Shown piece after piece: positions 1-5,631 of a DNA stretch of 34,193 bases. Source of the stretch: a virus; IMG/VR virus record IMGVR_UViG_3300044858_001244, positions 1 through 34,193 of that record; one strand, 5' to 3'. The notes under the pieces are model-generated. The model was not told the DNA's origin and ran no database searches. It was given only the letters and a program-made list of their open reading frames with translations. A program made the translations under genes and the position numbers. Position 1 is the first letter of the stretch, and every line of letters starts with the position of its first letter.

Positions 1-1
1 T

Positions 2-52
2 TGCGAAGAGGATGTACTGGAAGAAATCGAAGACGAGGAGAACGAAGAATGA
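2..52 (+). CDS. C-terminal end of an acidic protein, cut by the left window edge
   Basis: The frame open from position 2 reads a very acidic tail (CEEDVLEEIEDEENEE) and stops at TGA 50-52. This stop overlaps the ATG of the next gene at 49 as ATGA, the coupling arrangement used throughout this arm. The start lies outside the window, so no function can be given. The strongly acidic composition matches the small acidic proteins that follow. Confidence 0.5.
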   Translation, partial: CEEDVLEEIEDEENEE

Positions 53-411
53 AAGCATACTTAATTGACCCATTTGCCCGGACCATCACAGAGGTCGAGT
101 ACAACGGGGACTACAACGAGATCTACAAACTAATAGACTGCGATGTATTCGCCTGTGTGGATATTGACTACGAGGGCAACACGGTCTTTATCGATGACGA
201 GGGGCTGATCACTGGCAAGGAGCAGGAGTTTTTCAACATCACGCACGAGGAGCAGGGGGCATCCCAGCCACTGGCGGGTAGGGGGCTGGTGCTTGGGACC
301 AACGAGGAAGGGGAGTCAGTTGCGCCCAGCCTGACCATCGAGGAACTCCGCAAGCGGGTGAAGTTTATCCCGCTACCACTACTACAGCAGTTTATTCACG
401 AGGGGATGTAA
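49..411 (+). CDS. Small conserved phage-type protein, function unknown
   Basis: A 120-residue protein starting MKAYLIDPFARTITEVEY. The ATG at 49 is chosen over a TTG at position 1 because it overlaps the upstream stop (ATGA) and because the residues before it are basic low-complexity sequence with no protein-like pattern. The N-terminal half looks like a compact alpha/beta fold with alternating hydrophobic and acidic residues. The C-terminal part contains a segment (PLAGRGLVLGTNEEGES) that resembles small phage proteins reporting a stored value or nucleotide, loosely reminiscent of DUF3846-type proteins. That resemblance is from memory and is not a firm assignment. There is no signal peptide or membrane segment. 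It begins a chain of small early-type genes, so a role in host takeover is possible. Confidence 0.75.
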   Translation: MKAYLIDPFARTITEVEYNGDYNEIYKLIDCDVFACVDIDYEGNTVFIDDEGLITGKEQEFFNITHEEQGASQPLAGRGLVLGTNEEGESVAPSLTIEELRKRVKFIPLPLLQQFIHEGM

Positions 412-561
412 ATGGATAAAGAAATCGAAGACGAAGTCGAGGTGCATGGGATCTGCTCCGAGTGCAAGGAGCACTGCTCGGGCATGCTGGTCGAAGAAGA
501 GGACACGTACTCCGAATGTTGCGGCGCGGAAGTTTATAACTACGAAAGGGGAGAAGGATGA
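412..561 (+). CDS. Small acidic zinc-ribbon-like protein
   Basis: A 49-residue ORF whose ATG directly follows the TAA of the previous gene and whose TGA overlaps the ATG of the next gene at 558. It is rich in Glu and Asp and carries cysteines at residues 15, 18, 22, 36 and 37 (CSEC, then ECCGAE). The CxxC plus CCGAE arrangement is common in tiny phage zinc-ribbon proteins, so metal binding is likely. The partner (nucleic acid or protein) is unknown. Both ends are fixed by tight gene spacing, which makes a real gene likely despite its size. Confidence 0.65.
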   Translation: MDKEIEDEVEVHGICSECKEHCSGMLVEEEDTYSECCGAEVYNYERGEG

Positions 562-743
562 GGATCGTCTACATTATCGCCCGGGACAACAAAGAGGAGA
601 TCACCATACCCAGTAAGGAGAGCGTGTACTACTCACCATACCCGGCGTTCCTCTCCCGACAGGCGGCGCAGAAGTACATCGAGGCACTGGGGTTCGACGA
701 GAGCCATAACCTAGTTATTGCCGAATTATTTTTAGGGGAGTGA
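558..743 (+). CDS. Small hypothetical protein
   Basis: A 61-residue protein (MRIVYIIARDNKEEI...) with an ATGA overlap to the gene before. The sequence reads like a single compact alpha/beta domain: a beta strand (RIVYIIA), a loop, then a helix (SRQAAQKYIEALGF) and a closing strand (LVIAELFL). No catalytic motif, cysteine pair or membrane segment is visible. The stop at 743 is one base before the next ATG at 745, and the sequence aggggag upstream of 745 serves as the next ribosome site. Function unknown. Confidence 0.65.
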   Translation: MRIVYIIARDNKEEITIPSKESVYYSPYPAFLSRQAAQKYIEALGFDESHNLVIAELFLGE

Positions 744-744
744 T

Positions 745-1002
745 ATGAACTTTGATACAAGAGTGGAAGTGTGGTTCGGCGAGATGGATGAGGGGACATT
801 TAAGTACGCTGGGTCGGACCCGGAGGACACGATGATCATCCACGTTATCCATGAGAGAAGGCACTTTGAGTTTGGTGATACCTTGATGGACCAAATCCAA
901 GAGTACATGGACAGGAACGGACACCTCGATTTTGTGATCCCAACGCAGTACAGGGGGCGCATAGTATTCTCAAACTACTTCTTTAAGCGGATGGTTCCGT
1001 GA
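745..1002 (+). CDS. Small hypothetical protein
   Basis: An 85-residue protein starting MNFDTRVEVWFGEMDEG, preceded by a good ribosome site (agggga, about 735). It has an acidic first half and a more basic C-terminus (YRGRIVFSNYFFKRMVP). No recognised domain. Its TGA (1000-1002) overlaps a GTG start at 999, so it is translationally coupled to the next gene. Compact spacing on both sides supports it. Function unknown. Confidence 0.65.
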   Translation: MNFDTRVEVWFGEMDEGTFKYAGSDPEDTMIIHVIHERRHFEFGDTLMDQIQEYMDRNGHLDFVIPTQYRGRIVFSNYFFKRMVP

Positions 1003-1217
1003 ACAAACCCGTTGAAAACACATACCTGAAGTTGCTAAATCGGCTCGAAGATATGCTCCAAGACGAAGAGATAGACAACATCATCCCGGCACTGACTACT
1101 CTCTTGGCACAGGCTGGGTGGCTGTCTACGAGGGACAAGAAAGTCTTTGTGGCCTACGTGGTCAACGCGATAGATCGGACCTATGAAGTTATGGAAAAGA
1201 AAAGGAAGAACCAATGA
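999..1217 (+). CDS. Small helical hypothetical protein (GTG start)
   Basis: A 72-residue protein using a GTG start that overlaps the previous stop (GTGA). It is predicted almost entirely helical (TYLKLLNRLEDMLQDEEID, then a second helix, then YEVMEKKRKNQ) with a basic C-terminus. No known motif was recognised. Its TGA (1215-1217) overlaps the ATG of a small membrane protein at 1214, again an ATGA pair. Confidence 0.6.
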   Translation: MNKPVENTYLKLLNRLEDMLQDEEIDNIIPALTTLLAQAGWLSTRDKKVFVAYVVNAIDRTYEVMEKKRKNQ

Positions 1218-1348
1218 TAAACAAAACGAACTGGTGGTATGAGTCAGGGCAAGCCGCCGAAGCGGCGCAAGAATTAGTATGGTTTGTCGTGATTGTTTTT
1301 GTTGGTGTTGGTGTAATCCTATGGTTAAATGATCGCAAAAATAAATAG
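1214..1348 (+). CDS. Small single-pass membrane protein
   Basis: A 44-residue ORF, MINKTNWWYESGQAAEAA followed by one strongly hydrophobic segment (about residues 22-39, LVWFVVIVFVGVGVILWL) and a short basic tail (NDRKNK). The positive-inside rule predicts the N-terminus outside and the C-terminus in the cytoplasm. The start overlaps the previous stop by ATGA, and the TAG stop (1346-1348) forms part of the aggagagt ribosome site of the next gene. It may act at the host inner membrane, for example in superinfection exclusion or lysis timing, but nothing in the sequence decides this. Confidence 0.6.
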   Translation: MINKTNWWYESGQAAEAAQELVWFVVIVFVGVGVILWLNDRKNK

Positions 1349-1357
1349 GAGAGTGAG

Positions 1358-1834
1358 ATGAAATCTTTTGATCAAGACTTAGCATGGCTGGAATATCGCG
1401 ATGTCTTAGAAAATGGTGGAGGTAACTGCCCCTGTTGTCAGAGGTGGGGCAAGATCAATGGCTATCAAATCACCAGCACACAGGTGCGGGGCATGATTTG
1501 GATGTTCCAAAATTTTTTCGAAGACGAGTGGGTTGACTTAGGCAAAGCACCGAAGTGGGTGTTGAGATCAAAGTCGATGGCTACCCTGCACCACTGGGGT
1601 CTACTCGAAACAAAGAAAAATGCGGACAAAAAGGTACGGGGTTCTGGTCTATGGCGGTTGACCCCGTTAGGCCGGGACTTTATACACCGCCATATCACAC
1701 TGCCGAAGTATGCGTTTGTATTTAATAACCGGCTGGAGAAGTATTCCGAAGAACAGGTGGATGTTGTTCAAGCATTGGGTAAAAAGTTTTCATATGAAGA
1801 GTTAATGAATACAACATACGAAGCCACAAAATAG
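1358..1834 (+). CDS. Conserved phage protein with CPCC motif and winged-helix-like region
   Basis: A 158-residue protein preceded by AGGAGAGT (1347-1354), the extended ribosome site used repeatedly in this genome. Near the N-terminus is a cysteine cluster at residues 24, 26 and 27 (NCPCCQRWG). The middle contains helices and a turn resembling a winged-helix wing (LHHWGLLETKK, then GSGLWRLTPLGRDFI), a layout typical of small DNA-binding proteins. Together these suggest a metal-binding, nucleic-acid-associated protein. The exact role is unknown; confidence in the gene is high and in the fold moderate. Confidence 0.8.
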   Translation: MKSFDQDLAWLEYRDVLENGGGNCPCCQRWGKINGYQITSTQVRGMIWMFQNFFEDEWVDLGKAPKWVLRSKSMATLHHWGLLETKKNADKKVRGSGLWRLTPLGRDFIHRHITLPKYAFVFNNRLEKYSEEQVDVVQALGKKFSYEELMNTTYEATK

Positions 1835-1843
1835 GAGAGTGAA

Positions 1844-2062
1844 ATGGCAAAAGTTAAATTAGGTACTTTAATTTATGACACCTCCAAAGAAGAAGGTGTT
1901 GTAGATATTAATTGGGGAGAACTACCTGAAGATGTTATGGGGCTAGATATTCTTAGCGATTGGTCTGCTCAGTTAACAAGGCACTACCACAAAGAAGTTA
2001 CTAAAGTTTTTAAGCACGAAATTAAAACGGGTGAACTTATTAAATTTTGGAGTGCTGATTGA
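1844..2062 (+). CDS. Small hypothetical protein
   Basis: A 72-residue protein (MAKVKLGTLIYDTSKEEG) with a second copy of the AGGAGAGT ribosome site at 1833-1840. The beginning reads as beta strands and the middle and end as helices with several aromatic residues (DWSAQLTRHYHKEVTKVF). No catalytic motif was recognised. The TGA (2060-2062) shares its last base with the ATG of the methyltransferase at 2062, so the two are coupled. Function unknown. Confidence 0.65.
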   Translation: MAKVKLGTLIYDTSKEEGVVDINWGELPEDVMGLDILSDWSAQLTRHYHKEVTKVFKHEIKTGELIKFWSAD

Positions 2063-2649
2063 TGAGCGACTATCAATATACAAAGGATTGGTTTGGTTGG
2101 GCACCCCGTGTGTGGGAGCAGTTAATACCCCATCTACCCGCACGTAAAAACTTTTTAGAGATCGGAGCGTTTGAAGGTCGGTCTGCTGTATGGACCATCG
2201 AGAACATGATGGAGGATGGTGGGGAGATCTACTGCATCGACACATGGGAGGGTGGTGCTGAACACACGCCTGAAGATATGGCAGGGACAGAAGAGCGGTT
2301 CAAACACAACGTAGGTCTGGTCATGGATAACTTCGTTGACCGCCATGTACTGCCAATCAAGAGTACATCTGTGAAAGCATTGGGTGGCTTGATCGCTCAG
2401 AAGAAACAGTTTGATTTCATCTACATTGACGGATCGCACCTAGCCAAAGATGTTTTAACAGACGCCTGTATGTCTTGGCCTTTGTTAAAGAAGGGTGGGT
2501 TCATGGTGTTTGATGATTATCTTTGGAAGCCACAAGGTTTTATTTTATTGCAACGCCCAAAGATTGCGGTAGATACGTTTGTAAATATGTTTGAGGATGA
2601 ACTAATAATTGCCCATACCGGGTATCAACTTATCGTGAGGAAAGCATGA
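2062..2649 (+). CDS. Class I SAM-dependent methyltransferase (Methyltransf_24-like)
   Basis: A 195-residue protein with the Rossmann methyltransferase pattern. Motif I is EIGAFEGRS (about residues 33-41) for SAM binding, an acidic residue closes the second strand (IYCIDTWEGG, about 57-66), motif IV-like is FIYIDGSH (about 119-126) and a later strand is GGFMVFDDY (about 145-153). This matches the family of small methyltransferases acting on sugars or small molecules that often accompany glycosyltransferases, and the next gene is glycosyltransferase-like. The ATG at 2062 is preferred over the in-frame TTG at 2059 because it overlaps the upstream stop by one base. The acceptor substrate cannot be read from sequence. 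Modification of a cell-surface or virion glycan is the likeliest inference; nucleic acid modification is less likely. Confidence 0.85.
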   Translation: MSDYQYTKDWFGWAPRVWEQLIPHLPARKNFLEIGAFEGRSAVWTIENMMEDGGEIYCIDTWEGGAEHTPEDMAGTEERFKHNVGLVMDNFVDRHVLPIKSTSVKALGGLIAQKKQFDFIYIDGSHLAKDVLTDACMSWPLLKKGGFMVFDDYLWKPQGFILLQRPKIAVDTFVNMFEDELIIAHTGYQLIVRKA

Positions 2650-3434
2650 CTGATTGGACTGAAACACCACTTCAACAAGAACAAAAACAAGATCGCCCAT
2701 CATTAATGATTGCCACGCCTATGTACGGCGGGATGTGTACAGGCAACTATGTATCGGGTTTGCTTGGGACTATAAACAAAATGAAATCGGTGGGTGTGCC
2801 CGTTTACTGGGCGCAGATTACTAACGAGAGTCTTATTACCCGTGCTCGCAACGAGTTAGCCCGTCTGTTCTTGGAGAAAGGTTTTGATTACCTGATGTTT
2901 ATCGACGCTGACATTTCTTTTGATGGGCAGGCTGTGGCTACTCTGATGGCGGCTAACCGTGACATCTGCGTGGGTATATACCCCAAGAAAGAGGTTGACT
3001 GGAAACAGGTTGGTAAAGCGGCAAAGATGGGTAAAGAAAGTTTACAGGACTACGGCGGTGCATTTGTAATGAATATGATTAATGGTGTAGAAAAGGTAGA
3101 GACAGATGAGGATGGGGTGTTAGAGGTACGCCACGGCGGTACAGGGTTCATGCTAATCAAGCGCGGTGTGTTTGAGGGCCTGATGCCGCACGTACCAACT
3201 TACCGAACGTCAACTCACAGAGTCGATGGTGAATACATTAAGCCCTTAACCCATGAGTTCTTTGCTACGAGTATTGATGAGACAGGTGCGTTGCTATCTG
3301 AGGATTATCATTTCTGTGATCTGTGGCGTAAACACGGAGGCAAAATCTACGCTAACCCATTCATTAAATTAGAACACGTTGGTACGTATGTTTATGGCGG
3401 GGACTTACTTAAATCGGGGGGCAATCTAAAATGA
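2646..3434 (+). CDS. Glycosyltransferase-like protein (GT-A fold)
   Basis: A 262-residue protein coupled to the methyltransferase by an ATGA overlap. The core (about residues 20-100) has features of GT-A enzymes: a first strand LMIATPMYGG, a helix with SLITRARNELARLFLEKG, then YLMFIDADISFD with a DxD motif (DAD, about 87-89) that would bind the metal-nucleotide sugar. A later HGGTGFMLIKRGVFE (about 160-177) resembles the acceptor-side loop. Such proteins are common in phages that modify glycans or encode host-surface enzymes. Donor and acceptor are unknown. Its C-terminus ends KSGGNLK, the same seven residues that end the next protein, because the DNA there is a repeat. Confidence 0.8.
   Translation: MTDWTETPLQQEQKQDRPSLMIATPMYGGMCTGNYVSGLLGTINKMKSVGVPVYWAQITNESLITRARNELARLFLEKGFDYLMFIDADISFDGQAVATLMAANRDICVGIYPKKEVDWKQVGKAAKMGKESLQDYGGAFVMNMINGVEKVETDEDGVLEVRHGGTGFMLIKRGVFEGLMPHVPTYRTSTHRVDGEYIKPLTHEFFATSIDETGALLSEDYHFCDLWRKHGGKIYANPFIKLEHVGTYVYGGDLLKSGGNLK
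3409..3434 (+). repeat. Left copy of a 26-base direct repeat spanning a stop/start overlap
   Basis: This 26-base stretch matches 4134-4159 at all but two positions (a gggggg run here, aggagg there). It covers the last codons of the glycosyltransferase, the purine-rich ribosome site, the spacer caatctaaa and the ATGA start/stop overlap. Both upstream proteins therefore end in KSGGNLK. The repeat flanks an A+T-rich gene and looks like an insertion or recombination boundary. Confidence 0.85.
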
Positions 3435-4159
3435 CTACAGTAACGTGGTCTGTTTTTAGTAATGAAAATACGCCTTGGGTTCCGTTGGCTTTTTTTGATC
3501 CTGTTCCCGTATATTTGGAATTAGTTGGCTCAAGAAATTTTATTGCTGAAGACGCAAATAATTTTTTTAAGTGCCCCGCTTTAATTGGGTATTTTAAAAA
3601 TACTTTTGTTATTAAATCACCAACTGACATACATTTAACATTTGATTCAGAAAAAAATTGGATTGGTACAAAAAACTTTGATCAAAATTTTTACGACTCT
3701 TTTGTTGAAAACCGATGTAGCGTTAGAGCGGATTCTTCAACGCCTATACTAATGAGTCTAAAACTATACTATTATTTTTATTCTGAAACTTCATGTTTAG
3801 TTGAAATGTTAGATCCAACCATGCACTGCCAACCATGCGTTGAGAATATGCGTGTAATTCCGGGTTCATTTGACATTTCAAAATGGTTTAGGTTTTTACA
3901 ACCTGTTTTTGAAGTTATCGACCCCAGTAAACCGTTAATTATAAAACGAGGCGACCCACTTTATTATGTTCGTTTAGTACCTAAAGATGATAGTAAAGTT
4001 GATTTAGTTTATAAAGAATTTAACAGAGAAATGTTCAACGAAACTAATAAGTGTATGAGTTTAAAATTTGGCCTTAAAAATTTACCTCTAAAAACATTAT
4101 ATGAATTAGGGAAACGCATCAATAAAAATGTTTTTAAATCAGGAGGCAATCTAAAATGA
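3431..4159 (+). CDS. A+T-rich protein of unknown function between repeat copies
   Basis: A 242-residue protein (MTTVTWSVFSNENTPWVP...) whose start and stop both lie inside copies of the same direct repeat (3409-3434 and 4134-4159). Codon third positions are dominated by A and T, clearly unlike the glycosyltransferase before and the gene after. Motif-like segments include KCPALIGYFKNTFVIKSP and a Cys pair (HCQPCVENM). The KCPA..FKN..VIKSP pattern is reminiscent of unnamed proteins seen in other aquatic phages near glycosylation genes; this is a recollection, not a match. No signal peptide or membrane span. The gene is probably real, with clear ribosome site and coupling, but its function is unknown. 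Composition plus repeat borders suggest recent acquisition as one unit. Confidence 0.8.
   Translation: MTTVTWSVFSNENTPWVPLAFFDPVPVYLELVGSRNFIAEDANNFFKCPALIGYFKNTFVIKSPTDIHLTFDSEKNWIGTKNFDQNFYDSFVENRCSVRADSSTPILMSLKLYYYFYSETSCLVEMLDPTMHCQPCVENMRVIPGSFDISKWFRFLQPVFEVIDPSKPLIIKRGDPLYYVRLVPKDDSKVDLVYKEFNREMFNETNKCMSLKFGLKNLPLKTLYELGKRINKNVFKSGGNLK
4134..4159 (+). repeat. Right copy of the direct repeat, carrying an optimal ribosome site
   Basis: Matches 3409-3434 at 24 of 26 positions. Here the purine run is aggagg, a near-perfect Shine-Dalgarno, whereas the left copy has gggggg. It ends the A+T-rich gene and starts the Rap1a/Tai-like gene at 4156 by ATGA overlap. Confidence 0.85.
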
Positions 4160-4482
4160 AAAAACTAATTGTGGGTCTGCTGTTTGTCCCATGCATGGCG
4201 AGTGCCGAGTTTATGAGCGGCAACAGCCTTCATAGCAAAATGACTGGAGATTTTGGTGACAAGATGCAAGCCTTGGGTTTTATTCAAGGGGTGTTTGACG
4301 TGTACGTCAGCGTCACGTTCTGTTCGCCTGATAATGTGACCGCCGGGCAGGTGTCCGACATGGTCAAGAGATATTTGGATAACAACCCCTCCACCCGTCA
4401 CAAAACCGCAGAGTCTCTTATTAACCAAGCCCTGAAACAGGCATGGCCCTGCGCTAACAATCGTGGTGGCACTAGGCTATGA
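4156..4482 (+). CDS. Rap1a/Tai-family-like periplasmic protein
   Basis: A 108-residue protein with a clear signal peptide (MKKLIVGLLFVPCMASA, cleavage after residue 17). The mature part follows the pattern of the Rap1a/Tai family: FMSGNSL, then a helix with ALGFIQGVFD, then FCSPDNVTAGQ, a VSDMVKRYLDNNP segment and a final ALKQAWPC. Family members act in the periplasm as immunity proteins against type VI amidase effectors, but many relatives of unknown role exist in phages and bacteria. The Cys pair expected around the first helix (ELC...C.GYI in typical members) is missing here, while C56 and C99 remain. Placed in a phage, it might modulate a peptidoglycan enzyme or protect the cell from a rival; this is inference. 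The start is fixed by the aggagg ribosome site and ATGA overlap. Confidence 0.75.
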   Translation: MKKLIVGLLFVPCMASAEFMSGNSLHSKMTGDFGDKMQALGFIQGVFDVYVSVTFCSPDNVTAGQVSDMVKRYLDNNPSTRHKTAESLINQALKQAWPCANNRGGTRL

Positions 4483-4658
4483 GCGACCGTGAATATGAGT
4501 TTTTCTGCCCAAGGTGTGGGCATTGTTGCCAACAGCGTGAATGGATTGGGCTGACGGATGAGGAAATAGAAAACCTGTGGGAAATGGCACAGGCGTGGAA
4601 CGCCCCAAAACATTTTTATATTTTGATTGCGGCTAAACTAAAAGAGAAGAACGCATGA
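4479..4658 (+). CDS. Mini-protein with CPRCGHCC metal-binding motif
   Basis: A 59-residue ORF with ATGA overlaps at both ends (start in the Rap1a-like stop, stop in the ATG at 4655). The N-terminus has FFCPRCGHCCQQ (cysteines 10, 13, 16 and 17), followed by IGLTDEEIENLWEMA. A CxxCGxCC motif followed by an LT-x-EEI helix recalls the N-terminal end of the YkgJ zinc/iron-chelating family, but this protein is far shorter than that family. It therefore looks like a stand-alone metal-binding fragment. The tight coupling supports translation. Function unknown. Confidence 0.65.
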   Translation: MSDREYEFFCPRCGHCCQQREWIGLTDEEIENLWEMAQAWNAPKHFYILIAAKLKEKNA

Positions 4659-5287
4659 GTTACATTGTTTCCTCCTTGCCTCCCATAAAATGCTTTGTCC
4701 GCAAAGAGTTTCTTTACAATTTCCACAAGGGTCACGGAGAATTAGAGCCTGCCGTTTGGGTAAGCCTTAAAGCCCTGCGGGGTCAGGTGTTCCGCATCGA
4801 GTCCTTACTGCCTGCGTATGGTGCTCTGTACGACAAACTCCCAATCCATGCTTATGTGTGGAAGGAAGGCCATAGTGATTTGCCGATAGACACTTTGCAA
4901 TTGTGGGACTGCATGGGCTATAGATTCACGATCGTTGAAAAGATTGGGTTGCGTAATCTAGGCGTGAAGTTTCTCGGCAAGAATAAAGAGTGGTACTTTG
5001 GTACATATATGTTTACCGTGGATTTTTGTGCAGACGGAATGGATGTGGATACTGGATTTACTGAGCAGGCCGAGGAGCATAAAAGTTTTAACTGGATCAG
5101 GTTAGAGTCGGGTCAGTTTGCCTGTCAACCCAATAACAGATGTCTTTGGTACGATCAGTCGCTTATACCTGCTGAGACAAAGTTCCCTGATTTCCAAGCC
5201 GCTCAAACTTTTTGGACAGTAGATGGCACACGCAAATGGTCTGCGGGTGATGATTGGTTTTATGACATAAAGGAGAAGAACACATGA
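4655..5287 (+). CDS. Hypothetical protein, 210 residues
   Basis: A 210-residue protein starting MSYIVSSLPPIKCFVRKEFLY. It is rich in aromatic residues and Trp (LQLWDCMGYRF, KNKEWYFGTYMF, RKWSAGDDWFYD), which suggests an all-beta or alpha/beta soluble fold. No signal peptide, membrane segment or recognised catalytic motif was found. I recall similar unnamed proteins in other phages (N-terminal SSLPPIKCFVRKEFLY block) but cannot name a family. Start and stop both overlap their neighbours by four bases (ATGA at 4655 and at 5284). Confidence 0.75.
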   Translation: MSYIVSSLPPIKCFVRKEFLYNFHKGHGELEPAVWVSLKALRGQVFRIESLLPAYGALYDKLPIHAYVWKEGHSDLPIDTLQLWDCMGYRFTIVEKIGLRNLGVKFLGKNKEWYFGTYMFTVDFCADGMDVDTGFTEQAEEHKSFNWIRLESGQFACQPNNRCLWYDQSLIPAETKFPDFQAAQTFWTVDGTRKWSAGDDWFYDIKEKNT

Positions 5288-5598
5288 AAAAAGTAACTAA
5301 GAAAACTACAAAAACTACAAAGTCCCCGCCGATGGCTTTAGTCAAGATAGAGGAGTTAGATAAACTGCTTAAGGGTGTACGGCAAGTAAGCAATGACCTT
5401 GATGAGTTGTCATACAGATTTGATGAGGTCGGTCAGTTGATGGATTCAATAAACTATGATTTCGATTTCAATGACGAAAAGGGATCTTGCTTCTTCTATC
5501 TATCTGAACGGCTATACAAAGAAAACAAAGTACAAATGGAAGAGATACTGCAACGGCTGAATAAGTTGTTATTTGAAGCAAGAGGAATAAGAGGGTAG
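5284..5598 (+). CDS. Coiled-coil hypothetical protein
   Basis: A 104-residue protein with a very basic, Thr/Lys-rich N-terminal tail (MKKVTKKTTKTTKSPP) followed by a largely helical body (KIEELDKLLKGVRQVSNDLDELSYRFDEV and KVQMEEILQRLNKLLFEARG) with heptad-like leucines. The basic tail could bind nucleic acid or membranes. No family recognised. It is coupled to the preceding gene by ATGA and separated by 33 bases from the TctC gene. Confidence 0.65.
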   Translation: MKKVTKKTTKTTKSPPMALVKIEELDKLLKGVRQVSNDLDELSYRFDEVGQLMDSINYDFDFNDEKGSCFFYLSERLYKENKVQMEEILQRLNKLLFEARGIRG

Positions 5599-5631
5599 TA
5601 AACAAAAATTTTAATCAAAGGAGAAGTAACC

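Noticed and set aside
2062-2649. DNA-modifying methyltransferase (restriction-evasion type)
   Set aside because: The visible motifs lack the DPPY/NPPY or PC motifs of DNA methyltransferases and fit small-molecule or sugar methyltransferases instead.
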